A stretch of DNA of 33,116 bases from Flavobacteriaceae bacterium (GTDB lineage: Bacteria; Bacteroidota; Bacteroidia; Flavobacteriales; Flavobacteriaceae). The stretch's first letter is position 1, and every line of letters begins with the position of its first letter. The notes under the pieces are model-generated. The model saw only the letters and a program-made list of their open reading frames with translations, searched no databases and was not told the DNA's origin. The position numbers and the translations under genes were made by a program. The stretch covers positions 1 to 33,116 of the forward strand of contig JAKMGK010000009.1 in the NCBI GenBank assembly GCA_022424955.1. Reading direction: 5' to 3'. Positions 20,546 to 30,297 of this stretch are shown one piece after another.

Positions 20546-21868
20546 ATGTTTACCACACTTCCAGAACGTTTTAAAGCTTTTCACCTCAAGGTCGATGTTC
20601 GCACCCTTTTACTTTTGCAAAAAGCCATCGATCGCGAGCTGGTAAAAACAATTGGAGATTTATACAATGTCCTGCGTACCTTTATTGTAAAGAGTCCGGA
20701 ATTAATGGGGCCTTACACCCGCGCATTTTACGATTACTTTTTATCGATTGATATTCGCAACGGCGAACAATTACACGACGCTGTTCTTCGTTCTCAAACC
20801 TTTCAACAATGGAAAGAGCAAAAAGCAGGACGTTTAGAAGAGGATATGAGTCGTAAAGAAATGGCTAACCTATTCTTAGACGAAGTACACATTACCCATT
20901 ATGATATTCAAAAAGTGATTGATGGGAGAGAACTCTGGGAAAAAGATAGTGGTGATGTTGAAGATCAAGATCGCGAAGAGCAAGAAGATAATGGTGAAAT
21001 AAGACCCTTAGATAAAATGGCCGACTATTCTGATTTGACCCTGGAAGAATTAATGGCGCGAATGGAAGAAGTACTTAAACAGCAAAAGCGAGATCACAGT
21101 GGCGGCAGTCACTGGGTGGGTACAGGAGGAATTTCCCCCTATGGACATGGCGGTGCTGCAAAAGATGGTATTCGAGTTGGTGGCAGTGGAGGTGGAAAAA
21201 TGGCCCGTAAAGTAATGGGCGATGCCAACTTTTTTCCAGTAGATTTAGAGACTATTTTAAACGATAATAACATAGACGCTGCATTAGCTTCTCTTAAAGG
21301 AATTATAGAGGAATCGGCACAAGAAACCCTCGATGTGAAAGAAACCATTAATCGCGGTTTAGAACGGGGAGGCTTATTTCTTCCAGAGATTAAAAACGAG
21401 ACCGATGAGAAACTACAGGTTCTTCTCTTTATAGATAATGGGGGGTATTCAATGCACCCTTATATTAAAGCTGTGCAAACCTTGTTTCGCAAAATGAAAA
21501 CACGTTTCGCCTACGATTTAGAAACCTATTATTTTCACAATACCATTTATGGACAAGTTTATAGCGATGCACACCGCAGAAAACGCGTCCCTATTGAACG
21601 CATCTTATCAAAAAGCCCTAATTACAATGTCTTTTTTGTTGGAGATGCTGCCATGGCACCCTATGAATTGAGTAATCAAAGTATGAATACCTACATGGAG
21701 ATGACTAAGCATTTTTCAAAATGTGCATGGCTCAATCCAGAACCATTAAAGTTTTGGGAACACACCTTAACAATACAAATCATTAAAGAACTCATTCCCA
21801 TGGAATCACTTACTCCCGCTGGAATAGAGAAAGCTGTTCTAAGAATGAATAAGAATAGGAAAAAATAA
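20546..21868 (+). CDS. VWA-domain protein, MoxR partner
   Basis: The 440-aa protein has a helical N-terminal half, a charged acidic linker (DSGDVEDQDREEQEDNGE, about residues 133-150), a Gly-rich patch (GGSHWVGTGGISPYGHGG, near 185-210) and a C-terminal von Willebrand A domain beginning LQVLLFIDNGGYSMHPY. The metal-site motif is D-N-G-G-Y-S rather than D-x-S-x-S, a variant MIDAS, so metal binding may be altered. CoxE/YehP-like VWA proteins pair with MoxR ATPases to remodel client enzymes. It ends the unit. The gap to tuf holds the tuf promoter. Confidence 0.85.
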   Translation: MFTTLPERFKAFHLKVDVRTLLLLQKAIDRELVKTIGDLYNVLRTFIVKSPELMGPYTRAFYDYFLSIDIRNGEQLHDAVLRSQTFQQWKEQKAGRLEEDMSRKEMANLFLDEVHITHYDIQKVIDGRELWEKDSGDVEDQDREEQEDNGEIRPLDKMADYSDLTLEELMARMEEVLKQQKRDHSGGSHWVGTGGISPYGHGGAAKDGIRVGGSGGGKMARKVMGDANFFPVDLETILNDNNIDAALASLKGIIEESAQETLDVKETINRGLERGGLFLPEIKNETDEKLQVLLFIDNGGYSMHPYIKAVQTLFRKMKTRFAYDLETYYFHNTIYGQVYSDAHRRKRVPIERILSKSPNYNVFFVGDAAMAPYELSNQSMNTYMEMTKHFSKCAWLNPEPLKFWEHTLTIQIIKELIPMESLTPAGIEKAVLRMNKNRKK

Positions 21869-21984
21869 AGGTTAACGACCATTAAATAGATGGCCTTTCT
21901 CTGGAATATTTTTAAAGGAATTTGAATTGACAAAAAAAACTTTAAAAAGTTTCTAGTTTATAACAAGTTAATCATAAAAATTTT

Positions 21985-21992
21985 TAAATTTG
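21985..21992 (+). promoter_or_regulatory. -7 element of the tuf promoter
   Basis: TAAATTTG, 33 bp before the tuf ATG, fits TAnnTTTG; no ideal TTG lies 17-23 bp upstream. A 7-bp inverted repeat (AAACTTT/AAAGTTT, 21937-21952) lies further upstream and may be an upstream site or weak structure. Confidence 0.5.
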
Positions 21993-22025
21993 CACCTCTT
22001 AAAACACTAAAGAAAAACCTGTATT

Positions 22026-23213
22026 ATGGCTAAAGAAACTTTTGATCGGTCAAAACCCCACTTAAACATTGGAACTATTGGCCACGTTGATCACGGTAAA
22101 ACCACCCTTACTGCTGCAATTACTAAAGTACTAGCAGACGCTGGTCACTCTGAAGCTCGTAGCTTCGACCAAATTGATAACGCTCCTGAAGAAAAAGAGC
22201 GTGGTATTACAATTAATACTTCTCACGTAGAGTATCAAACAGAAAATCGTCACTATGCACACGTTGACTGTCCTGGTCACGCCGATTATGTGAAAAACAT
22301 GGTTACTGGTGCTGCTCAAATGGACGGTGCTATTCTTGTAGTTGCCGCTACAGATGGTCCTATGCCACAAACAAGAGAACACATCTTATTAGGTCGCCAG
22401 GTTGGTGTGCCACGTATTGTTGTTTTCTTGAACAAGGCCGATATGGTTGATGATGAAGAATTATTAGAATTAGTTGAAATGGAAGTACGTGAACTACTTT
22501 CTTTCTACGATTATGACGGAGATAATACTCCTATTGTTCTTGGTTCTGCTCTTGGAGCATTAAACGGAGAACAAAAGTGGGTGGATACTGTAATGAGCCT
22601 TATGTCAGAAGTTGATGCATGGATCGAGTTACCAAAGCGTGACATTGATAAAGATGCATTAATGCCTGTAGAAGATGTATTCTCGATCACTGGTCGTGGT
22701 ACTGTTGCAACTGGCCGTATCGAAACTGGAGTTTTCAATACTGGTGATGAAGTTGATATCATTGGTATGGGGGCAGAAAAACTTAAGTCTACTGTAACTG
22801 GAGTTGAAATGTTTAGAAAAATCTTAGATAGAGGTGAAGCTGGAGATAACGTTGGTATCCTATTAAGAGGGATTGAAAAGACAGACATCAAAAGAGGTAT
22901 GGTAATCTGTAAGCCAGGTTCTGTAACTCCTCACGCTAAATTCAAAGCAGAGGTTTATATCTTGAAAAAAGAAGAAGGTGGTCGTCACACACCATTCCAT
23001 AATAACTACCGTCCACAGTTTTACGTTCGTACAACTGACGTAACAGGGAACATCAACCTTCCTGATGGAGTAGAAATGGTAATGCCTGGAGATAACTTAA
23101 CGATTACAGTTGATTTAATCTCTCCTATCGCATTAAGTGTTGGTCTACGTTTCGCTATCCGTGAGGGTGGTAGAACTGTAGGAGCAGGTCAGGTAACTGA
23201 GTTGTTAGACTAA
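22026..23213 (+). CDS. tuf: Elongation factor Tu
   Basis: EF-Tu (395 aa) delivers aminoacyl-tRNA to the ribosome. All GTPase motifs are present: G1 [10 protein letters not shown], the switch I segment [18 protein letters not shown], and NKADMVD. Domain 2 shows [11 protein letters not shown] and domain 3 ends with [14 protein letters not shown]. It is a single intact copy in this window, placed between the VWA gene and tRNA-Trp/secE, as in many flavobacteria. The gene has its own promoter and a strong terminator, giving a separate highly expressed unit. Confidence 0.99.
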   Translation: MAKETFDRSKPHLNIGTIGHVDHGKTTLTAAITKVLADAGHSEARSFDQIDNAPEEKERGITINTSHVEYQTENRHYAHVDCPGHADYVKNMVTGAAQMDGAILVVAATDGPMPQTREHILLGRQVGVPRIVVFLNKADMVDDEELLELVEMEVRELLSFYDYDGDNTPIVLGSALGALNGEQKWVDTVMSLMSEVDAWIELPKRDIDKDALMPVEDVFSITGRGTVATGRIETGVFNTGDEVDIIGMGAEKLKSTVTGVEMFRKILDRGEAGDNVGILLRGIEKTDIKRGMVICKPGSVTPHAKFKAEVYILKKEEGGRHTPFHNNYRPQFYVRTTDVTGNINLPDGVEMVMPGDNLTITVDLISPIALSVGLRFAIREGGRTVGAGQVTELLD

Positions 23214-23239
23214 CCAAACAAGTTTTTTAAATGACCCTG

Positions 23240-23267
23240 AGGTGTCCGCCATTGGCGGATGCCTTTT
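23240..23267 (+). terminator. tuf terminator
   Basis: AGGTGTCCGCC (23240-23250) pairs with GGCGGATGCCT (23254-23264), with two G.U pairs, a 3-nt loop and TTTT. It separates tuf from tRNA-Trp/secE. Confidence 0.8.
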
Positions 23268-23280
23268 GTGTCAAATAAAA

Positions 23281-23353
23281 ACGGGTTTAGCTCAGTTGGT
23301 AGAGCACTGGTCTCCAAAACCAGGTGTCGGGAGTTCGAGCCTCTCAACCCGTG
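23281..23353 (+). tRNA. tRNA-Trp (CCA)
   Basis: Acceptor ACGGGTT/AACCCGT, anticodon loop CTCCAAA giving CCA, T-arm GGGAGTTCGAGCCTCTC. Cloverleaf complete. It lies 20 bp before secE, the standard place in this phylum. Its charging level would be what the trp leader peptide senses. Confidence 0.95.
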
Positions 23354-23372
23354 CAGTTTAAAAGTATCACAG

Positions 23373-23570
23373 ATGGCAGCAATTATTAACTATATCAAAG
23401 ATTCTTTCGAAGAATTAAAAAACAATGTAACCTGGACCCCCCGTGCCGAATTACAGCAATCTGCTGTTGTGGTACTGGTCTTTTCCATACTATTTTCATT
23501 AGCTATTTGGGGAGCCGACACTGTTTTGTCTGGTGTAGTGCAAGCCTATTTTAACCTGATTAACGGATAA
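23373..23570 (+). CDS. secE: Preprotein translocase subunit SecE
   Basis: The real start is the ATG at 23373 (MAAIINYIKDSFEELKNNVTW), giving 65 aa, typical of single-TM SecE. The track ORF starting at 23259 runs through tRNA-Trp and is too long at its N-terminus. The amphipathic helix (IKDSFEELKNNVTWTPRAEL) precedes one TM segment (SAVVVLVFSILFSLAIWGADTVL). SecE clamps SecY in the inner-membrane SecYEG channel. The gene follows tRNA-Trp by 19 bp and precedes nusG by 2 bp, so it is probably co-transcribed with both. Confidence 0.93.
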   Translation: MAAIINYIKDSFEELKNNVTWTPRAELQQSAVVVLVFSILFSLAIWGADTVLSGVVQAYFNLING

Positions 23571-23572
23571 AC

Positions 23573-24124
23573 ATGGCAGAAGCAAGCCCAAAAAAATGGT
23601 ATGTTGTTCGTGCAGTAAGCGGTCAAGAAGCAAAAATCAAAGATTATATTGCTTCTGAGATCAACCGCTTAGGCTATGACAGTTACCTAGAAGACATTCT
23701 AGTTCCTACAGAAAAGGTCGTGCAGATTCGCAACGGTAAAAAAATTAACAAGGAAAAAGTATACTATCCTGGCTACATTATGATTAAGGCTGATTTATCT
23801 GGGGAAATCCCTCACGTAATCAAATCAGTAACTAATGTTATTGGCTTTTTAGGAGAAACGAAAGGCGGAGAGCCAATTCCTTTACGTACAGCAGAAGTAA
23901 ATCGTCTTTTAGGTAAAGTGGACGAATTAGAATTAAGTAAAGAACATGTAGCGATTCCTTTTACAGTAGGGGAAAGCATCAAAGTAGTCGATGGGCCTTT
24001 TAATGGCTTCACCGGTACAATAGAAAACGTTAATGAAGATAAACGTAAGCTGCAAGTAATGGTGAAGATTTTCGGAAGAAAAACACCACTAGAACTTAGC
24101 TACATGCAAGTAGAGAAAATTTAA
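23573..24124 (+). CDS. nusG: Transcription termination/antitermination protein NusG
   Basis: NusG (183 aa) has an N-terminal NGN domain starting KKWYVVRAVSGQEAKIKDYI, with LEDILVPTEKVVQIRNGKK and YYPGYIMIKADL, and a C-terminal KOW domain with KVVDGPFNGFTGTIENVNEDKRKLQVMV. It binds RNA polymerase, and its KOW domain contacts uS10 or Rho, coupling transcription to translation. It lies 2 bp after secE, as in most bacteria. Confidence 0.97.
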   Translation: MAEASPKKWYVVRAVSGQEAKIKDYIASEINRLGYDSYLEDILVPTEKVVQIRNGKKINKEKVYYPGYIMIKADLSGEIPHVIKSVTNVIGFLGETKGGEPIPLRTAEVNRLLGKVDELELSKEHVAIPFTVGESIKVVDGPFNGFTGTIENVNEDKRKLQVMVKIFGRKTPLELSYMQVEKI

Positions 24125-24142
24125 ATGTTACTCATATAAATT

Positions 24143-24172
24143 GAATTTCCTAGGCTTCCACTCTGGAAATTC
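24143..24172 (+). promoter_or_regulatory. Hairpin in the rplK leader
   Basis: GAATTTCC (24143-24150) and GGAAATTC (24165-24172) are perfect complements around a 14-nt loop, 20 bp before the rplK start. No T tract follows. It could be an L1 or L11 autoregulatory site or just an intergenic structure; I cannot match it to a known L1-binding consensus. Confidence 0.35.
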
Positions 24173-24191
24173 TCAAATGTAAATTGAAACA

Positions 24192-24629
24192 ATGGCAAAA
24201 GAAGTAGACAAGCTAGTCAAATTACAAGTTAGGGGAGGTGCTGCGAATCCATCGCCACCGGTTGGACCCGCGCTAGGTGCTGCAGGAGTCAATATCATGG
24301 AGTTTTGTAAGCAGTTTAATGCTAGAACTCAAGATAAGCCAGGCAAAGTATTACCTGTTGTGATTTCTGTATACAAAGACAAATCATTTGATTTCGTCAT
24401 TAAGACACCTCCGGCGGCCGTTCAATTGATGGAAGCAGCTAAGGCTAAAAAAGGCTCTGGAGAACCCAACAGAACAAAAGTAGCCTCGGTTACTTGGGAT
24501 CAAGTCCGTACCATCGCAGAAGATAAAATGCAGGATTTAAATGCATTTACCATCGAATCTGCTATGAAAATGGTCGCTGGTACCGCTCGTTCTATGGGCT
24601 TCACAGTTAAAGGTGAGTCACCCTTTTAA
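24192..24629 (+). CDS. rplK: 50S ribosomal protein uL11
   Basis: uL11 (145 aa) shows the conserved N-terminus ([38 protein letters not shown]) and [24 protein letters not shown] in the linker. The C-terminal rRNA-binding domain ([33 protein letters not shown]) contacts the GTPase-associated centre. It is the first gene of the L11-L1-L10-L12 group and is followed by rplA after 19 bp. Confidence 0.98.
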   Translation: MAKEVDKLVKLQVRGGAANPSPPVGPALGAAGVNIMEFCKQFNARTQDKPGKVLPVVISVYKDKSFDFVIKTPPAAVQLMEAAKAKKGSGEPNRTKVASVTWDQVRTIAEDKMQDLNAFTIESAMKMVAGTARSMGFTVKGESPF

Positions 24630-24648
24630 TTTTTAAAGAAGAAAAGAA

Positions 24649-25338
24649 ATGGCAAGACTTACAAAAAAGCAAAAAGAAGCACGCGCAAAGGTTGACGCAA
24701 AGAAAACCTATTCGCTAGAAGAAGCATCTGCATTAGTTAAAGATTTAACCAATGTAAAATTTGATGCCTCGGTTGATTTAGCAATTCGATTGGGTATAGA
24801 CCCTCGTAAAGCGAACCAAATGGTTCGTGGTGTTGTTACCTTACCACACGGAACTGGAAAGAACGTTCGCGTTCTTGCTCTAGTTACACCAGATAAGGAA
24901 GCAGAAGCCAAAGAGGCAGGCGCAGATCATGTCGGATTAGATGAATACTTACAGAAAATCAAAGACGGCTGGACCGATGTTGATGTAATTGTAACCATGC
25001 CCAGTGTAATGGGTAAATTAGGTCCTTTAGGACGTGTATTAGGCCCACGTGGTTTAATGCCTAACCCTAAGACCGGTACAGTAACAATGGATGTCAAAAA
25101 AGCAGTTAGCGATGTAAAAGGAGGTAAAATTGATTTCAAAGTGGACAAAACAGGAATCGTTCATGCATCTATTGGAAAATCATCTTTTGATGCCCTTAAA
25201 ATCCAAGAAAATGCAGACGAACTGCTTAAGACCATCATGAAGTTAAAACCTTCTACCACAAAAGGGACTTATGTTAAGAGCATTTTTATGTCTTCTACCA
25301 TGAGCCCAAGTATTTCAATTGACACCAAAATCGCTTAA
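24649..25338 (+). CDS. rplA: 50S ribosomal protein uL1
   Basis: uL1 (229 aa) forms the L1 stalk that handles deacylated tRNA in the E site. It has [54 protein letters not shown] and [11 protein letters not shown], all standard blocks, at the usual length. In other bacteria L1 represses its own operon by binding the leader; a candidate hairpin is listed before rplK. Confidence 0.98.
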   Translation: MARLTKKQKEARAKVDAKKTYSLEEASALVKDLTNVKFDASVDLAIRLGIDPRKANQMVRGVVTLPHGTGKNVRVLALVTPDKEAEAKEAGADHVGLDEYLQKIKDGWTDVDVIVTMPSVMGKLGPLGRVLGPRGLMPNPKTGTVTMDVKKAVSDVKGGKIDFKVDKTGIVHASIGKSSFDALKIQENADELLKTIMKLKPSTTKGTYVKSIFMSSTMSPSISIDTKIA

Positions 25339-25359
25339 GATTTTTAAAACGTATTCGTA

Positions 25360-25875
25360 ATGACAAGAGAAGAAAAATCGCAAGTAATTGAAACGCTCAC
25401 GGCTGAGTTAGCAGACGCTAAGACACTTTATCTAACCGATATTGCTGGATTAGATGCAGCTACAACTTCAGACCTGAGACGAGCTTGTTTTAAAGCCGGC
25501 ATTCGTCTTTCTGTTGTAAAAAACACCTTGCTTGAAAAAGCAATGGAAGCATCAGACAGAGACTTTGGCGAATTATCTCAAGTATTAAAAGGGAATACTT
25601 CCTTAATGTTTTCTGAAACTGGAAACGGACCTGCAAAACTGATCAAAGATTTCCGTAAAAAATCGGATAAGCCGATTTTAAAAGGAGCCTTCATTGAAGA
25701 GTCAGTTTATATCGGGGACGATCAAATTGATACCCTTGTGGCAATCAAGTCCAAAGAAGAACTCATTGGAGAAATTATTTCCATTTTACAGTCTCCTGCC
25801 AAAAAAGTTATCTCTGGACTTCAGTCTGGTGGAGGACAATTGGCTGGAATTTTAAAAACTTTATCAGAGCGTTAA
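25360..25875 (+). CDS. rplJ: 50S ribosomal protein uL10
   Basis: uL10 (171 aa) anchors bL12 dimers to the ribosome stalk base. It has TLYLTDIAGLDAATTSDLRRACFKAGIRLSVVKNTLLEKAM at its N-terminus and a C-terminal helix (VISGLQSGGGQLAGILKTLSER) for bL12 binding. It lies 21 bp after rplA; a typical L10 leader is not obvious in this short gap. A hairpin spans its stop codon. Confidence 0.97.
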   Translation: MTREEKSQVIETLTAELADAKTLYLTDIAGLDAATTSDLRRACFKAGIRLSVVKNTLLEKAMEASDRDFGELSQVLKGNTSLMFSETGNGPAKLIKDFRKKSDKPILKGAFIEESVYIGDDQIDTLVAIKSKEELIGEIISILQSPAKKVISGLQSGGGQLAGILKTLSER

Positions 25876-25885
25876 GCCCTGATAA
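25861..25885 (+). repeat. Hairpin across the rplJ stop codon
   Basis: TTATCAG (25861-25867) pairs with CTGATAA (25879-25885) with an inner GC/GC pair. The stop codon is in the loop. It lies in the rplJ-rplL gap and may act in mRNA stability or in setting the higher L12 yield; no T tract is present. Confidence 0.35.
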
Positions 25886-25944
25886 CAAATTTGTGTACGC
25901 ACTCAACTAAATAATTATTTAATTAAATTTTTAAAAAATAAATC

Positions 25945-26319
25945 ATGGCAGATTTAAAAGATTTCGCAGAACAACTAGTTAATTTAACTGTAAAAGAAGT
26001 TAATGAATTAGCTGATATTTTAAAAGAAGAGTATGGTATCGAGCCTGCTGCAGCCGCTGTTGCTGTTGCTGGTCCTGCTGCTGGCGGTGGAGAAGCTGCT
26101 GAAGAGAAAACAGAATTTGATGTTATTCTCAAATCAGCTGGTGCCTCTAAACTTGCTGTTGTAAAACTCGTTAAAGAATTAACTGGTCTTGGCTTAAAAG
26201 AAGCTAAAGAATTAGTTGATGGAGCTCCTTCACCTGTTAAAGAAGGTGTTGCTAAAGACGAAGCAGAAGGACTAAAATCTTCTTTAGAAGAAGCTGGTGC
26301 TGAGGTTGAACTTAAGTAG
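25945..26319 (+). CDS. rplL: 50S ribosomal protein bL12 (L7/L12)
   Basis: bL12 (124 aa) has the N-terminal dimerisation domain ([34 protein letters not shown]), an Ala/Gly-rich hinge ([21 protein letters not shown]), and the C-terminal factor-binding domain with [33 protein letters not shown]. It recruits GTPase factors including EF-Tu. A strong hairpin follows before rpoB, so most rplL transcripts may end there. Confidence 0.98.
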   Translation: MADLKDFAEQLVNLTVKEVNELADILKEEYGIEPAAAAVAVAGPAAGGGEAAEEKTEFDVILKSAGASKLAVVKLVKELTGLGLKEAKELVDGAPSPVKEGVAKDEAEGLKSSLEEAGAEVELK

Positions 26320-26342
26320 TTCTTCCCCATCCCATTGAAATA

Positions 26343-26384
26343 GGTTATGGTCTTTGACACACGTCAAAGACCGTAACCCTTTTT
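26343..26384 (+). terminator. rplL-rpoB intergenic terminator or attenuator
   Basis: GGTTATGGTCTTTGAC (26343-26358) pairs with GTCAAAGACCGTAACC (26363-26378): 16 bp with a single G.U, loop ACAC, then CC? no - C and five T (26380-26384). It resembles the E. coli L12-beta attenuator in place and could let only a fraction of polymerases proceed into rpoBC. No promoter matching TAnnTTTG is visible between it and rpoB, so readthrough seems required. Confidence 0.8.
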
Positions 26385-26442
26385 CCGTTTTAAAAACCCC
26401 CATTTCTGAGTTTGCTTTTTAACCCGTTATAAAAAAGTACTG

Positions 26443-29400
26443 ATGCCGAAAACAACACAAAAAACCCGCCTTAGTTTTGCTTCAGCAAAACGCACCCCCA
26501 ACTACCCAGATTTCCTTGATATTCAAATCAAGTCTTTCCAAGATTTCTTTCAGTTGGAAACTAAATCTGCCGAACGTGCAGAAGAAGGTTTATTCAACAC
26601 TTTTAAAGAAAACTTTCCCATTACAGACACCCGTAATCAATTCGTTTTAGAATTTCTAGATTACTTCGTCGACCCACCACGTTACAGCATACAAGAATGT
26701 ATCGAACGTGGTCTAACCTATTCTGTGCCCTTAAAAGCACGTTTAAAATTGTATTGTACAGACCCAGAACACGAAGATTTCGAAACCATCGTACAAGATG
26801 TGTTCTTAGGGACTATCCCATATATGACCCCTAGCGGTACATTTGTAATCAATGGTGCAGAACGTATCGTTGTGTCACAATTACATCGTTCACCAGGGGT
26901 ATTCTTTGGTCAATCTTTCCACGCCAATGGTACCAAACTCTATTCGGCAAGAGTTATTCCGTTTAAAGGTTCATGGATCGAATTTGCAACAGACATCAAC
27001 AACGTGATGTATGCCTATATTGATCGTAAGAAAAAATTACCTGTAACTACTTTATTCCGCGCCATTGGGTATGAGCGCGATAAGGATATTCTTGAAATCT
27101 TTGACCTTGCAGAAGAAGTAAAAGTTTCTAAGACTGGCTTGAAAAAAGTGGTTGGTCGTAAACTTGCTGCTCGTGTTTTAAACACTTGGCATGAAGATTT
27201 CGTCGATGAAGATACAGGTGAAGTAATCTCAATCGAAAGAAACGAGATTGTTATCGATCGTGATACCGTGATTGAAAAAGATCACATTGAAGAAATTCTT
27301 GAAGCGAATGTTAAAACAATTCTTCTACATAAAGAAGATGCGCATATGTCTGACTATGCCATCATCCATAACACCCTTCAAAAAGATCCTACCAACTCTG
27401 AAAAAGAGGCCGTAGAACACATCTATCGTCAATTGCGTAATGCTGAACCGCCAGATGAGGAAACTGCACGTGGGATCATTGATAAATTGTTCTTTTCTGA
27501 TCAGCGTTATAATCTAGGAGAAGTAGGACGTTATAGAATGAACAAGAAATTGGGGAACGATATCGAAATGGACAAGCAAGTCTTGACCAAACAAGATATC
27601 ATCACCATTATCAAATACTTAATTGAATTGATCAACTCTAAAGCAGAGATTGATGATATTGATCACTTATCTAACCGTCGTGTACGTACAGTAGGAGAGC
27701 AGTTATCTTCTCAGTTTGGCGTAGGATTAGCTCGTATGGCAAGAACCATTCGCGAACGTATGAATGTTCGTGATAACGAAGTCTTTACTCCTATCGATTT
27801 GATTAATGCGAAGACCTTGTCTTCTGTTATTAATACCTTCTTTGGAACTAACCAGTTGTCTCAGTTTATGGATCAAACCAATCCACTAGCCGAGATCACC
27901 CACAAGCGTCGTCTATCGGCTCTTGGACCAGGAGGTTTATCAAGAGAGCGTGCAGGATTTGAGGTGCGAGATGTTCACTATACCCACTATGGCCGTTTAT
28001 GTCCTATTGAAACACCTGAAGGGCCAAACATTGGTTTGATCTCTTCTTTAAGTGTTTATGCTAAAGTGAATAACCTTGGATTTATCGAAACACCTTATCG
28101 CAAAGTAACCGATGGGAAAATTGATCTAGACAATCCAATTTATTTAAGTGCAGAAGAGGAAGAAGATAAATTGATCGCCCAGGCGAATATTCCTTTTGAT
28201 AAAAATGGAAAAATTACCGAGGATAAAATCATTGCCCGTGAAGAAGCAGATTATCCCGTTGTTGATCCTAAACAAGTACACTATACAGATGTAGCTCCTA
28301 ACCAGATCGCTTCTATCTCGGCTTCATTGATTCCTTTCTTAGAACACGATGATGCCAACCGTGCCTTGATGGGATCTAACATGATGCGTCAAGCTGTACC
28401 TCTTTTACGTCCAGAATCTCCTATTGTAGGAACAGGACTAGAGCGTCAAGTGGCTTCTGATTCTCGTGTATTAATCAATGCAGAAGGAGACGGAGTGGTA
28501 GAATATGTTGATGCGCAAAAAATCACGATTCGTTACAGCTATACAGAACTAGAAGAAAAAGTGCGTTTTGATAGTGATACGAAGTCTTATAACTTGATCA
28601 AGTTTAGAAAAACGAACCAAGGGACATGTATCAACCTTAAACCAATTGTTCGCAAGGGCGATAAGGTGACAAAAGGACAAGTCTTATGTCAAGGTTATGC
28701 TACACAAGACGGAGAATTAGCTTTAGGTCGAAACATGAAAGTAGCCTTTATGCCTTGGAAAGGGTATAACTTTGAGGATGCGATTGTGATTTCAGAAAAA
28801 GTTGTTCGTGAAGATATCTTTACTTCTATTCATATTGACGAGTATTCTTTAGATGTTCGTGATACAAAATTAGGGGCAGAAGAATTAACAAATGATATCC
28901 CTAATGTTAGCGAAGAAGCGACCAAAGACTTAGATGAGTTTGGGATGATTCGTATTGGGGCAGAAGTTAACCCTGGCGATATCTTAATTGGTAAGATTAC
29001 TCCAAAAGGAGAATCTGATCCAACGCCAGAAGAAAAATTATTACGTGCCATCTTTGGAGACAAAGCCGGGGATGTTAAAGATGCTTCATTAAAAGCACCA
29101 CCATCATTACGCGGGGTAGTGATCGATAAGAAACTTTTTACCCGTTCTGTCAAGGATAAGCGCAAGCGCAACCAAGATAAAGTAGAGCTAGAAGCACTCG
29201 AAGTTAGCTATGACGTTAAGTTCGAAGAGCTTCGCGGAATTATGGTAGAGAAATTATTCTCTATCGTTAACGGAAAAACATGTCAAGGAGTACAAAATGA
29301 CCTAGGAGAAGAAGTACTTCCAAAAGGGAAAAAGTACACCCTGAAAATATTATCTAAAGTAGAAGACTACACTCACCTTACTAGAGGGACATGGACAACG

Positions 29401-30255
29401 ACAGACGAAACTAACCGTTTAATCGCTGATTTGATTCACAACTATAAAATCAAAGAAAACGATTTACAAGGTGCCTTACGTCGTGAGAAGTTTACCATTA
29501 GTGTAGGAGATGAACTCCCTGCTGGAATCAAGCGTTTAGCAAAAGTTTACATTGCGAAAAAGCGCAAGCTTAAAGTAGGAGATAAAATGGCTGGACGTCA
29601 CGGGAACAAAGGTATTGTTGCACGTATCGTTCGTCATGAAGACATGCCATTCTTAGAAGATGGAACACCAGTTGACATCGTGTTAAACCCACTAGGGGTA
29701 CCATCGCGAATGAATATTGGACAGATTTATGAAACCGTATTAGGATGGGTTGGATTAGAACTCGGCGAGAAATATGCAACACCAATTTTTGATGGTGCAA
29801 GTACAGCAGAAATCGACGAGCTTATTGAGAAAGCTGGAATTCCACAATACGGACATTCTTACCTCTATGATGGAGGAACTGGAGAACGTTTTGACCAACC
29901 GGCAACGGTAGGGGTAATCTACATGTTGAAATTAGGACACATGGTAGACGACAAAATGCACTCAAGATCTATTGGGCCTTACTCTCTTATTACGCAACAG
30001 CCGTTAGGAGGTAAAGCACAATTTGGTGGACAACGTTTTGGAGAGATGGAAGTTTGGGCACTTGAGGCTTATGGAGCGTCAAGTACCTTACAAGAAATCT
30101 TAACCGTCAAATCTGATGATGTGATTGGTCGTGCCAAAACATACGAGTCAATAGTAAAAGGAGAAACATTGCCAGAACCTGGCTTACCAGAATCCTTTAA
30201 CGTATTGATGCATGAATTGAAAGGACTAGGATTAGACATTCGTCTAGAAGAGTAA
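26443..30255 (+). CDS. rpoB: DNA-directed RNA polymerase beta subunit
   Basis: RpoB is complete at 1270 aa. Key blocks: the rifampicin-site segment [33 protein letters not shown] with wild-type residues at the common resistance positions (Asp, His, Ser equivalents of E. coli 516, 526, 531), [31 protein letters not shown], and the C-terminal [19 protein letters not shown] and [24 protein letters not shown]. It forms the catalytic cleft with beta-prime. rpoC follows after 42 bp. Confidence 0.99.
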   Translation: MPKTTQKTRLSFASAKRTPNYPDFLDIQIKSFQDFFQLETKSAERAEEGLFNTFKENFPITDTRNQFVLEFLDYFVDPPRYSIQECIERGLTYSVPLKARLKLYCTDPEHEDFETIVQDVFLGTIPYMTPSGTFVINGAERIVVSQLHRSPGVFFGQSFHANGTKLYSARVIPFKGSWIEFATDINNVMYAYIDRKKKLPVTTLFRAIGYERDKDILEIFDLAEEVKVSKTGLKKVVGRKLAARVLNTWHEDFVDEDTGEVISIERNEIVIDRDTVIEKDHIEEILEANVKTILLHKEDAHMSDYAIIHNTLQKDPTNSEKEAVEHIYRQLRNAEPPDEETARGIIDKLFFSDQRYNLGEVGRYRMNKKLGNDIEMDKQVLTKQDIITIIKYLIELINSKAEIDDIDHLSNRRVRTVGEQLSSQFGVGLARMARTIRERMNVRDNEVFTPIDLINAKTLSSVINTFFGTNQLSQFMDQTNPLAEITHKRRLSALGPGGLSRERAGFEVRDVHYTHYGRLCPIETPEGPNIGLISSLSVYAKVNNLGFIETPYRKVTDGKIDLDNPIYLSAEEEEDKLIAQANIPFDKNGKITEDKIIAREEADYPVVDPKQVHYTDVAPNQIASISASLIPFLEHDDANRALMGSNMMRQAVPLLRPESPIVGTGLERQVASDSRVLINAEGDGVVEYVDAQKITIRYSYTELEEKVRFDSDTKSYNLIKFRKTNQGTCINLKPIVRKGDKVTKGQVLCQGYATQDGELALGRNMKVAFMPWKGYNFEDAIVISEKVVREDIFTSIHIDEYSLDVRDTKLGAEELTNDIPNVSEEATKDLDEFGMIRIGAEVNPGDILIGKITPKGESDPTPEEKLLRAIFGDKAGDVKDASLKAPPSLRGVVIDKKLFTRSVKDKRKRNQDKVELEALEVSYDVKFEELRGIMVEKLFSIVNGKTCQGVQNDLGEEVLPKGKKYTLKILSKVEDYTHLTRGTWTTTDETNRLIADLIHNYKIKENDLQGALRREKFTISVGDELPAGIKRLAKVYIAKKRKLKVGDKMAGRHGNKGIVARIVRHEDMPFLEDGTPVDIVLNPLGVPSRMNIGQIYETVLGWVGLELGEKYATPIFDGASTAEIDELIEKAGIPQYGHSYLYDGGTGERFDQPATVGVIYMLKLGHMVDDKMHSRSIGPYSLITQQPLGGKAQFGGQRFGEMEVWALEAYGASSTLQEILTVKSDDVIGRAKTYESIVKGETLPEPGLPESFNVLMHELKGLGLDIRLEE

Positions 30256-30297
30256 TCAAGGAAATTTCATTAACAACAACCAAAAAGAACATTAGTT

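Noticed and set aside
23259-23372. Longer SecE start giving 103 aa
   Set aside because: The extension is the translation of tRNA-Trp; the ATG at 23373 gives a normal 65-aa SecE.
25923-26360. 145-aa minus-strand ORF opposite rplL
   Set aside because: A codon-bias shadow of the Ala/Glu-rich rplL sequence; composition (Ser/Ala/Pro-rich) reflects antisense reading.
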